Assembly: GCA_963920705.1 (NCBI GenBank)
Contig: OY987236.1
Span: 11,084,190 to 11,148,189, forward strand
DNA: 64,000 nucleotides
Source of the DNA: Odiellus spinosus
Lineage: Eukaryota > Arthropoda > Arachnida > Opiliones > Phalangiidae
Reading direction: 5' to 3'
Both the position numbers and the translations under genes were made by a program. The notes under the pieces are model-generated. The model saw only the letters and a program-made list of their open reading frames with translations, was not told where the DNA came from and ran no database searches. The first letter of the stretch is position 1. Each line of letters begins with the position of its first letter. Of the stretch, positions 25,179-36,384 are shown in pieces.

Positions 25179-28100
25179 GCATTCTAGAGAGGCTATGATA
25201 ACTTCACTGCGACGTCACACTTTTCTATGGCTTACCACGAGTTTTTTTAAGATTTTCCATATTCGCGTACAAAACCCCAAATATTTGACGCACGCCTACT
25301 ATCCCCTCCTCCACCCAATAAAATTCTATATCAGTATCACAAGTAAATCATGCTTCAAGTTTAAAACAAGGTATATCATGATTATATGGTTTTGAAAATT
25401 TCGTCGTCAGAGCTTTCGCCCGAGAAGAGAGGGAAAAAATTCAAAAACTCAAAATGGTCGAGGTACGGAATTCGAAATTGCCCTCTCTAGCGGTTGAGAT
25501 TGGAACTAAGTAGGCGGTGCTAATATTGAAATTCCTTGCTACAAAGGGAGCTTAGCTGTGCGCGTGTTGTCAACTCGAGATGGAATTGGCTATATATTTC
25601 GTTTATTCAATTTTGCCATAAACTTAGGGTATATATGTAAATTTTACCACCATTTTCCTGAGACTAATTTTAAATTCAAGCCAAATTTAGATCATTCTTT
25701 TAAAACTGCTAGGCTTAAATCGTAGAAAATATATTCGAACTTTTACCACACCGGGGTCTAGAATCGCGAGAGATTTGAAGCTTGAACTTCGGTTTTAACT
25801 GTTTTATAATTCGCCTTATTTTTAAATGAAGTGGAAATACGAGCTTACTGGGGTATTCCTAGAGTTCCGTATATATACCGGAGAATGACAATAAATTTTT
25901 ATTTCGAAGGGCATGGGGAGGGGGATTAGAGAAAGTGCCGGCCCCTTTTGCTCCGAAAGATAGCTATAGAGACGATTGAAGAGAGAGAGAAGAGCGAATG
26001 GGGGGTGATTTTAATTTGATATACGAGACTGAGACGTAAGACAGCACTTAGAATCGCCTCATTAAATGAGTAGGAGCTGTGTGTATGTGTACGAAAAGTG
26101 CGCATCAACTATAGCTAACTATAGTTCCATTTGACGAGGCGAACGAAAGCGAAACGTCGGAAACGCTACAAGGCAATCTTCCACCGACCGCGGTATTTTC
26201 GAGGTTTCTGGTTTTGGTATAGTCGGAACCTCAAATGTCCTTACCGAATTTCAACTACCGTATACTATACCATTTTCACTCACTTGACTTTCTCTTTCAA
26301 CTTCTGAGTCCTGTTGCAGCTAGGCATCGCGTACCTATACTATAATATGTACTAAAACAAATTACCGCCTTTATTGCCTCGAGTTAATTCTCGGAGGGTT
26401 TGGGTGCGTGTTATTTGCGCGCGCGTAACTGCTTGGGTATGATTATGAACTTGTCAAGCTGCCTATGAGATTACCTGCAGGAATCTTATTATGTTTGTAT
26501 ATTTTGACTTTATGGGCCATTGGCTTGGAAGGTGGGAAAAATCTTTGTATGGTGTAAAGATATATAAAGTCTGGGAAGTAAAAAAGTTGTCAAGCAAAAT
26601 GTTTATGCTTAAAGATTTTTTTTCCTCGTATTCCGAGCAAACGATTGACCTTTAATAGATTGATGAAGTCAAAAATAGAAATAGTGGCTATTGGCATCAA
26701 CTTGGGAATGTGAGTAGAGTCGTGTAACATATTTAATATTGATCAATGAAATTATTTGGAAATGGTCAGGGAAAATTCACTTGGACATTTTTGTACAAAC
26801 CCTGATAATTCTACTATTTTTCTATTTATCCAGTTCATGAATTAATATCATGAATTCATATTCTTAGAACCCGGTAGGGTTCTATGTTATGGGCCCATCA
26901 TCATCTGTAATGCTATTTTGATTTCCTAAAAAATTCAGTCTCTAGCCAATCAAAACGGTCCATTCTCCCATAGAATAACATTAAAATCGACTCTTTCGAG
27001 GACAAGTCCAGTGATTGACAGAACTAAAAGAGTAATTATTTGTTACAGTTATAATCACTTTTAAATGGTAGAGCAAGGTTCGAATGTTGAACTTTTCAAG
27101 TTTCATTTAAAAATATTAAGTCTAAGTATTTTAAAATTAATTCTGAAGTTGACCCTTTTTTTGGTACTTAGCTGGTTTCGCGCATGGCCAAATTCGTAAT
27201 GTTATTCTATGGGATTTGGTTTTTTGAAAGTGGCTTACCTTTCAGATTTATTTTCTAATACTTCCGGATATTTTTCAGACTTGGATTTTCCGTGTGGTAT
27301 GAATTAAGTTTCAAGCTTTATTTTAAGATTAATTTCATAATTTTACACCGATTAGTTGGCCCACAATCTATTTATGAAAACGGACGAAAAAGTAAGGCGG
27401 AGAAATAGATTCGCCAAAAACCTAAGCCTAATTTGACAAATTAGGCTTAGGTTTTATATGGCTTTTTAACATAGCCTCCTCGATCACGCGCTTCGGCTGC
27501 GCTCGCGCTATAGAAGCCCCGGCAAAGAAAAAAAATAACATGTGTTTGAGAGAATAAATGGGAAATTAAAACTCCCCCAAAAGACGGCGCGAAAAAGCAC
27601 TAAAATGTAGGGGGGAAAAGTCGAGGGGAGAAACAAATTCTTGTCTAAAGTTTTAAATTTACGCTCCAGCTTCCTGATTTTTTAACCACATCTAATTAAG
27701 TATGTACGGATAATTTACAAATTAATTCCAAGCCTTTGAGAATTACAGATTTGGCGTTAATAATTGTTGAAACTAGCGAACCTATTATTTTTCTTTACTG
27801 ACGGAGTTTTTTGCGGTTTTCACCTATTGCGCGGGGTTCTTTTTAAATCTAAAGCCTTGATCCATTAACACAGGCACTGCAGTCACGCTGTAGATGTTAT
27901 TTATAAACTTATATTCTAATTTCACCCTCTGATTTGATTTTTATTCTTTGACAATATACTATTTTACTCAAAAACAAGTGTTAAAATTAATAAGGTTGCA
28001 ATTGTGAGAATTGATAAGAAAGAGAAATTACTAAATTTTGAAGCCGGGTAATAGGCCTTATTATAAAATTATCTTTGGAAACGAATAAAAGAACTGTTAA

Positions 28101-28468
28101 AAAGCACCCGTTTGTATAGAAGATGGTCCCTTTTTTCAAGGCTGGTACAAAGTATAGGATTTTCTATACTTTTTCCAGCCTTGAAACTAACTAAAAGAGC
28201 CGTTAAATAGAGCCGTTTATACGGAAGATGGGACATTTTTTCAAGGTTGAGACATAGTCGGAATTATCGTCTATTCGGGACAACTCTGTTTTCAAACCAC
28301 TCTTCCCTGTTTCGGCGCGAAAATCTAAATACGGCGGTCTTCTCTTGTCTTTTCGTAGGATACAGTTGTCTAAAAATTTTGAGACCTCTATGATGGGTAT
28401 TTACTTCCTAGTAGTACATCACATTCTTGTACACTAACTTGTAAGAAATCCCTTAATATTTTCGTAAA
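25179..28468. other. No gene seen; hairpin and short direct repeats
   Basis: The interval is AT-rich overall with a GC-richer part at 25900-26420. It contains an 18-bp hairpin at 27417-27455. It also has a diverged direct repeat at about 28085-28260, starting 'aaagaactgttaaa' / 'aaagagccgttaaa', with a foldback in the first copy ('tttcaaggctgg'...'ccagccttgaaa', 28134-28186). Confidence 0.45.
27417..27455. repeat. Perfect 18-bp hairpin with 3-base loop
   Basis: AAAACCTAAGCCTAATTT, the loop GAC, then the exact complement containing 'aaattaggcttagg'. This is the core word of the intron 26-bp minisatellite in inverted arrangement. There is no T-run or gene context to make it a terminator. Confidence 0.9.
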
Positions 28469-30671
28469 CTACTTTTTGCCCCTGCTACTTTTTGCCCCTG
28501 CTACTTTTTGCCCCTGCTACTTTTTGCCCCTGCTACTTTTTGCCCCTGCTACTTTTTGCCCCTGCTACTTTTTGCCCCTGCTACTTTTTGCCCCTGCTAC
28601 TTTTTGCCCCTGCTACTTTTTGCCCCTGCTACTTTTTGCCCCTGCTACTTTTTGCCCCTGCTACTTTTTGCCCCTGCTACTTTTTGCCCCTGCTAATTTT
28701 TGCCCCTGCTAATTTTTGCCCCTGCTAATTTTTGCCCCTGCTAATTTTTGCCCCTGCTAATTTTTGCCCCTGCTAATTTTTGCCCCTGCTAATTTTTGCC
28801 CCTGCTAATTTTTGCCCCTGCTAATTTTTGCCCCTGCTAATTTTTGCCCCTGCTAATTTTTGCCCCTGCTAATTTTTGCCCCTGCTAATTTTTGCCCCTG
28901 CTAATTTTTGCCCCTGCTAATTTTTGCCCCTGCTACTTTTTGCCCCTGCTACTTTTTGCCCCTGCTACTTTTTGCCCCTGCTACTTTTTGCCCCTGCTAC
29001 TTTTTGCCCCTGCTACTTTTTGCCCCTGCTACTTTTTGCCCCTGCTACTTTTTGCCCCTGCTACTTTTTGCCCCTGCTACTTTTTGCCCCTGCTACTTTT
29101 TGCCCCTGCTACTTTTTGCCCCTGCTACTTTTTGCCCCTGCTACTTTTTGCCCCTGCTACTTTTTGCCCCTGCTACTTTTTGCCCCTGCTACTTTTTGCC
29201 CCTGCTAATTTTTGCCCCTGCTAATTTTTGCCCCTGCTAATTTTTGCCCCTGCTAATTTTTGCCCCTGCTAATTTTTGCCCCTGCTAATTTTTGCCCCTG
29301 CTAATTTTTGCCCCTGCTAATTTTTGCCCCTGCTAATTTTTGCCCCTGCTAATTTTTGCCCCTGCTAATTTTTGCCCCTGCTAATTTTTGCCCCTGCTAA
29401 TTTTTGCCCCTGCTAATTTTTGCCCCTGCTAATTTTTGCCCCTGCTAATTTTTGCCCCTGCTAATTTTTGCCCCTGCTAATTTTTGCCCCTGCTAATTTT
29501 TGCCCCTGCTAATTTTTGCCCCTGCTAATTTTTGCCCCTGCTAATTTTTGCCCCTGCTAATTTTTGCCCCTGCTAATTTTTGCCCCTGCTAATTTTTGCC
29601 CCTGCTAATTTTTGCCCCTGCTAATTTTTGCCCCTGCTAATTTTTGCCCCTGCTAATTTTTGCCCCTGCTAATTTTTGCCCCTGCTAATTTTTGCCCCTG
29701 CTAATTTTTGCCCCTGCTAATTTTTGCCCCTGCTAATTTTTGCCCCTGCTAATTTTTGCCCCTGCTAATTTTTGCCCCTGCTAATTTTTGCCCCTGCTAA
29801 TTTTTGCCCCTGCTAATTTTTGCCCCTGCTAATTTTTGCCCCTGCTAATTTTTGCCCCTGCTAATTTTTGCCCCTGCTAATTTTTGCCCCTGCTAATTTT
29901 TGCCCCTGCTAATTTTTGCCCCTGCTAATTTTTGCCCCTGCTAATTTTTGCCCCTGCTAATTTTTGCCCCTGCTAATTTTTGCCCCTGCTAATTTTTGCC
30001 CCTGCTAATTTTTGCCCCTGCTAATTTTTGCCCCTGCTAATTTTTGCCCCTGCTAATTTTTGCCCCTGCTAATTTTTGCCCCTGCTAATTTTTGCCCCTG
30101 CTAATTTTTGCCCCTGCTAATTTTTGCCCCTGCTAATTTTTGCCCCTGCTAATTTTTGCCCCTGCTAATTTTTGCCCCTGCTAATTTTTGCCCCTGCTAA
30201 TTTTTGCCCCTGCTAATTTTTGCCCCTGCTAATTTTTGCCCCTGCTAATTTTTGCCCCTGCTAATTTTTGCCCCTGCTAATTTTTGCCCCTGCTAATTTT
30301 TGCCCCTGCTAATTTTTGCCCCTGCTAATTTTTGCCCCTGCTAATTTTTGCCCCTGCTAATTTTTGCCCCTGCTAATTTTTGCCCCTGCTAATTTTTGCC
30401 CCTGCTAATTTTTGCCCCTGCTAATTTTTGCCCCTGCTAATTTTTGCCCCTGCTAATTTTTGCCCCTGCTAATTTTTGCCCCTGCTAATTTTTGCCCCTG
30501 CTAATTTTTGCCCCTGCTAATTTTTGCCCCTGCTAATTTTTGCCCCTGCTACTTTTTGCCCCTGCTACTTTTTGCCCCTGCTACTTTTTGCCCCTGCTAC
30601 TTTTTGCCCCTGCTACTTTTTGCCCCTGCTACTTTTTGCCCCTGCTACTTTTTGCCCCTGCTAATTTTTGC
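28469..30671. repeat. 2.2-kb minisatellite, 16-bp unit, 137 copies
   Basis: The unit is CTACTTTTTGCCCCTG (type C) or CTAATTTTTGCCCCTG (type A). By position the blocks are: 14 C (28469-28692), 15 A (28693-28932), 17 C (28933-29204), 84 A (29205-30548), 7 C (30549-30660), then a partial A unit. Units are otherwise essentially identical. Type C units are open in all three + frames, giving artefactual Leu/Phe/Pro/Cys-rich frames that stop at type A units. Confidence 0.98.
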
Positions 30672-33084
30672 ACGTAATCCCTGAAAAATAATTAAGCCAA
30701 ATTTAATGTTAAGCGTCAATGGGAGAAAATCGTCTGTTATGTTTTTTCTTAAATATTTCCGAGTGAATAAAATCAGTTGTTTTGAAATTTGAAACTCTAA
30801 ATCGTGCCAGATTGTGATTATATTTAAATTTCGTTTTAAAAGAAAATCTAATTATATTTAAATTTCATGTTTTAAAAGAAAATTTAATTGTATTTAAATT
30901 TAATGTTTTAAAAGAAAATTAAATATCTGTCACTTCAGACATTCAAGGCCATAACATGTCCTTCTGGGTCTTTGTTCGCAAAGACATTTTTGATATAATA
31001 TAAATATGAGACGAAATGATCGACATATTTCTTTTACTGTATTCCTACTCAAATTTGCATTCAAAGCCCTACCCCTCAACGTCTATCAAAACTTCAAAAG
31101 GTTTTATTGGCGCTCTTGAATTTACGTTTTGATGACGTTGTTATCGACGAGAGAGAAAGGAAATAAATTTCGAGACCGTCGAGATCACAACGGGAAGAAG
31201 TATTGGCCCCTCAGTAAGGGGGTTCCATGACGTCAGGATTTCTTTCCCCTTGGCTGTTTGCTATCTCCCTATAAGGAAACTAAGACCCGCTTCTCATAGA
31301 AGGTGATATGGCGCTCATTTACTACAGGCTGTTGATCATTCCGTCTATATTTATATATGAATTAATAGGTTCAGTATACTTCGTCCATGTCCCAAAAATA
31401 GTGTCGTTTTTGAACTTTTTGACGTATATATATAGACCGTCGGTCGGGAAGGAATGGAGAAGGCGGAAGATGGTACCCTGTACTATCGTATCCTGACAGC
31501 CTGTTGGATATATCCCTGTGCAGAAAAGACTTTAGTGTGTTTTACTACTATTCCCCTAGACCGGTGCTCCCATTGGATACCCGTGTGTGAAACACTATCC
31601 TATATATACATCCGTTCTGTAAAGTTTGCGTAATGGGGAAACTCTTACGCGGATTAATATACAATGTTAAACGTCATAGAGATGAAAGTAGTCAATACCA
31701 AATTCTATTGAACAAGGGGTATACCTTTCTTCTTCACGCATCTTTTTTTTTTTTCGGTGGCAAAGGCTTAAAGGGGGTTCTGTTGGATTATTATACAGTG
31801 TAGCTTATACTGCACGATGCTGGAATAAGGTAGAGTTAGGCCTAAAGAATCCTTTAGAACCTTTAGTTTCGCCATGCGTGAAGACTTCTTGGTTTTTTTT
31901 CGGGCGAGTAGGGAGATGTTTTCTTGGTGTTTTTTTATTATATTTAGTTTTCCCCTCTCTGTCTGTGTAGCGTTACTAAAGTATCCCCTTCTTGGGGGTA
32001 TATCGTTCCGGATAACTAAGCCTTGGCTCGTTGGATTTTCCTTTTTTCTTTTCGCGTTTCTTCTTCCGTTAGGTTACCATTCTCCCCATGACGATAGAGT
32101 TTGATGGACGAACAATGGGAAGTTGGCCCAACCACAAACTTAAGAATAACAATGATCCTAGCTAGTTTTTCTCGTCTTTTGAATTTTTTATTTTTTAACT
32201 TTCTTATTTTTTAGCCCCCATGTAAGAAAGGGTTATACTGTGTAGCGTGTATTTGTATACGCAGGGAAAGGTGTCAGCTGGACTGAATAATGTCTTGAAA
32301 ATCAATTTACGTGTTTTTTTATGTTTAGTTTCTTTTCTTTTGGAAAAAAGGGAAGGTTTATGTTATTTTTAACGTTTGTTTGATATATTGTTATTTTTAT
32401 TTTGTGATAGGGGAACTCTACGAAGGTGGTTTAGTTGAAATCCTAATTTTTAAAAAGGTCTTTTAACTTCTAAGAGTTGGTTTTTTAAGATTATTGTACA
32501 TAATGGTATAATTTTAATTAGATTTTTGATTTATTATCTATAAGAGCAAAAATTATTTTGCTTTACTTATTCTAAAGGAGCTTGAGATAATTACTTAACA
32601 TTAGAAACCATTGAATTTATAATTTTAGTTATTTAAAAATTTAAAAAAGAATATGTTCAACTGTGTAGGTTTATTTTTTTCCATTAGGAAATGTAATCTT
32701 GGATCTCATTTTAGCCTCTTTTCCTTTTAAACTAAGGCTCTCACATTTTTTCCATGAGCTCCAAATGGAATTTAAGTCGCAATTTCAGAAAGATCGTTAA
32801 AAAACGATTCAAAACGTATATAGATATGTCATAGAAAAAACATGGCCTGAATAGTAAAAATTAGTATTTTATAACCACCATCTTCAAAATATTTTAAATA
32901 AAATTCTCCGAAATACGTTGCAGAAGCAAACTACGATATCCATCAGTGGTGGGTTTGAATGGATGAAAAAACTAAAATATTTCCCGTAGGAGTATCCGTT
33001 TCCATTTATTTAAAACTTGTTACAAATTCCGTGGACACTATGCCTTTTCAAATTCAAGATATTTGTGCATGGGGTTGTGACTTA
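30672..33084. other. No gene seen
   Basis: Near 30820-30920 a 35-base segment ('tttaaaagaaaattaaat'-like) repeats about three times. A fragment of the dispersed 'ccaaatggaat...tttc.gaaagatcgttaa' family is at about 32750-32930. Other frames show no domains. Confidence 0.45.
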
Positions 33085-33199
33085 TACCCTCTTCAGACGA
33101 GGCGTAATTAGCCGGTTTAATCACATTTAACCGAAGTTTCAATAAACCTCAGTTAAATTGTATTAAACCTCGGTTAATTACGCCTCGTCTGAAAGGGTA
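33085..33199. mobile_element. TTA-flanked foldback MITE, family F copy 1
   Basis: The ends TACCCTCTTCAGACGAGG and the inverted CCTCGTCTGAAAGGGTA, with TTA on both sides (33082-33084, 33200-33202). Arms include 'cgtaatta' and 'accgaagtttcaataaacctc'-like blocks. A 3-bp TTA duplication fits PIF/Harbinger-type elements. Confidence 0.82.
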
Positions 33200-33202
33200 T
33201 TA

Positions 33203-35985
33203 TGATACAATTGGAAAAAAAATCTATATATATTCGTATTCATTCTCCCTTTAAGGAAGTTAAGAAGATCCCTGAGCCTCTTTCCTATCTATTCTATATT
33301 GATTTTTCACTGACGTCAATGTCACGTGACCTATACACCTAACCTAAACTTGGAATAGCCCCATAACCGCTGGCAGTGTATACTAGCTATATAGAACTTG
33401 GACATTGTTCCCGGCGTTCGTCCTTAATGCGTTTGTCGATGACAGTTGCTAAATGGAGTGAAGGCCAAAGGCTGCCTCCATCAGTAACCCTCTCTTTTTA
33501 TATTAGACCATTTCATCGTCCGATCATCGGGATCTTATCCCCCTTTTATGTAGTATTAACACTTATTTGAACATATCAGTATTGCCAAAGGCGGTCACTT
33601 AATAGCTAGTGGTTTTCATCGAAAGAGTTCGTGGTTTATGTAACCACAACCTTAACCTCGATAACCTTATACGAAACGCGGTGATATTTTCTTACTAACT
33701 GATGTCCGTGCTGGGTCGAGGAATATTGTATAATATATGTGGGTATAAGAGATGTAAAGCCCTAATCTAAGCATTAATTTAGCTTTTGTAATATTCAAGT
33801 GAAACTGACACTGATTTCTAGCGAAAATCAAATGGAATTTGAATAACTTTTATAGCTTTTGCTTGCTTTTTTATCCGAATTTAAAATTTTAACTTTTCCC
33901 TTGCTCTTTAAATCAATTTTAAAATTTCCCTAACCTTACTGTAAAATGTAATTTATGTAAAAAAGAACATTGTTTATACACGACCTGTTTTCATATTTAA
34001 ATGCAACTTAAAGAGGTAATAGTTCTAATAAGTTCCAAGATGACTAAATTACTTTATTTGAAGACAATTGAAGTTAAAGAAAACGAATTTGAAAGCTTAA
34101 ACTTAACTTTAGGCACATTATTTTTAAATTTTAATAAACATTTACAATTAATTGACTTCATTCCACCTTGATTTGTCTCTCACCACGTAATTTTGTACCG
34201 TTATCTGCATACTTTGGTTTACTTCAGACAAATTATGGTGGAATAGATAACTTCTCCACAGAGAAAATCAGTGTAGAGCCTAAAGCTTAAGGGAGTGATT
34301 TTTAACCCACACAAACTTATTTCTATGCTTTTCTCCTTCTCAACAACCTTTATCCCCACTTATTCTTTGGTCACGAATGAAAACAACCAAGGCGTGTTAT
34401 AAGCAATGCCACCACCATTAATTTATGGCTGATTGCTTTCTTTGAAATGTATGTCTTTCCACGACCGCTTTTTTTTTTTTTTCTTAGGCCTTGGTACTAA
34501 CCATACTATTTCGTTTACAGATTTTGAGCCATAAAAGATTAAGGCAAACACTATAGATATCCACCTCTATGTGAAGTGATATAAAATACCACCCCCGTCT
34601 GTACTTTATAGTTATTGGTTCTCTTTATAAGCTGATTTCCCTTTTTAGCGAGGAAAAGAGCGATCAGGAAAGACCCCCTTTTGTTCTAAGATATATTCGC
34701 GTTAAGCCTTGACCCCACGCGCGCGAACTCTAATTGTACTTGTCTCCTCGAGCTTCCTACTTCTTTTTCTTCCTCTTTGGCCCTTAAACGGATTAGGCTT
34801 ATTTCTAAGCCTTTTTTTTTTGTTTTGTTTTTCATCTGTCTTTATATCTCTTTCGCTTCCCTCCGTTGGCGCGCTTTTTCTTTTTATTCGTATAAATATT
34901 CTTAGTGATTTAGCTTGAAATGGGATGCGTTGCCTGATTTATTTTGTTTTTCCTGCGTGGACGGTGGGAGGGGGGGTGTGATGGAAATAACACCACTTAG
35001 CATTATTGTATAAGCAAATCGGATTGTCGGTATACCGGAAACTTGACAAACTATTTTTGGCGCCCTTTTCGTTCCGTTTTAGCGCGAAATTCCGCGCTGT
35101 AATGTTTTGTGACCCCTAATTTGATTTTCGGTTCCATTTTTGAAAGAATTTTAAGGTCGGTAACGTTCTCTATGCTTCAAACATAAACTAGAGCTGCCAA
35201 GCAACTAAAATTGTAAATTTTAAATAACACCAATGACCTGGATTTCAAATATGGCGTTTTTAGCCCGCCTTTTCGTAATAAAAAAATAATAGATTTTGTT
35301 TGAGCTTTGATATTTCCTAGGAAAGTAAAGCGGCATTCTCTGGGTATTCTAGTAATTTTAGCGGTCAATATAAGAGTTTTCAATCAACGGTATGTAGAAT
35401 GATGGTAAAAAAAGCATAGATAGTAATGGTACTAAACAGGATACCCTTGTTGTAAATTATGGGTTTCTTTCCCTTTAACACCAATGCCCGACTGGTAAAA
35501 CACTTCTACAGGCGTCAGATAGAAAATGCATTAGAAGATTTGCCCCTATAAGGCAGCCTTTCTTTAAATTTTCATGCACTATCGTTAACCGGCGTTCGTA
35601 GAAAATATTTAGGGCAACCGTTCTGATAAATGGCAGTAAAGTTTATCACAATGAAATAATTATTGGTTTCTTAATTTGGTTTTCAAAATAATTAAGAAAT
35701 TTTAATCTTTAAAGCTTGAGTCACCGGTAGTTGGAGTTTATTGGTTTTTTTTTATTCATTTCTAAAACTTTCGCGTTTACATAAATTAATAAAGATTGGC
35801 GTTTAATTATATTAGGTTTAATTTATTTATAAAGATTGCCGCAGTTAAACTTTCCTGTTGTTTTAATTAATTTTTAAAGATTATATACCGTAGTTTGTTT
35901 TGCTTACGTTAATTTCTAAACATTTAATTAAAAATTATTGAGATTAAGTTTATTTCTTGGGATTAGTTAAAATTTATTGTTTAAA
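33203..35985. other. No gene seen
   Basis: AT-rich with several pyrimidine runs. A solitary family A-like end ('attctccctttaagg') lies at 33240-33257. The frame at 34709-34918 is hydrophobic but has no ATG start and no conserved features. Confidence 0.4.
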
Positions 35986-36196
35986 TTAATTTTTAAGGCT
36001 TGGAGTTTTAATTAATTTTTAAGGCTTGGAGTTTTAATTAAAACTCCAAGCCTTAAAAATTAATTAAAACTCCAAGCCTTAAAAATTAATTAAAACTCCA
36101 AGCCTTAAAAATTAATTAAAACTCCAAGCCTTAAAAATTAATTAAAACTCCAAGCCTTAAAAATTAATTAATTTTTAAGGCTTGGAGTTTTAATTA
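35986..36196. repeat. 26-bp array with switched unit orientation
   Basis: Units containing AAGGCTTGGAG occur twice forward (about 35995 and 36021), then five times inverted as CTCCAAGCCTT (36044, 36070, 36096, 36122, 36148), then once forward (36177). The inverted block is strictly 26-bp periodic. The TTAATTAA joints keep spacing regular through the turns. Confidence 0.93.
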
Positions 36197-36205
36197 ATTT
36201 CTATA

Positions 36206-36382
36206 GACGTTGGGGTTTGGACAAGATAATTCATAAATATTTGGTTAATCAGATAATTATTCATAATAATCAGTTAAATATTCGCGATTACATTGGATTT
36301 ATCATAGACTTCCCGTGGATAATTTCAAATTATGAATTAAGATCAAACAAACAGGAAATTATCTTGTCCAAACCCCGACCTG
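36206..36382. mobile_element. TA-flanked MITE, family D copy 2
   Basis: The ends GACGTTGGGGTTTGGACAA and TTGTCCAAACCCCGACCTG lie between TA dinucleotides (36204-36205, 36383-36384). Inner 'attcgcgattacattggatt' is shared with the other copies. The ends are the most diverged of the four. Confidence 0.85.
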
Positions 36383-36384
36383 TA

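Noticed and set aside
28476-29240. Overlapping + strand frames of 62-110 codons rich in Leu, Phe, Pro and Cys
   Set aside because: They are the three-frame reading of the 16-bp repeat, whose C-type unit has no stop codon; they end at A-type units. No start context or domain.
28469-30671. CRISPR array
   Set aside because: Units are contiguous with no spacers; this is a minisatellite in a eukaryotic genome.
34450-34490. Long T runs as Pol III terminators or retroposon tails
   Set aside because: Homopolymer T runs are common throughout this AT-rich window and no A/B box promoter or target duplication was found beside them.
34709-34918. Hydrophobic frame resembling a signal peptide or membrane segments
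   Set aside because: It begins at TTG, not ATG; the hydrophobicity comes from a T-rich stretch.
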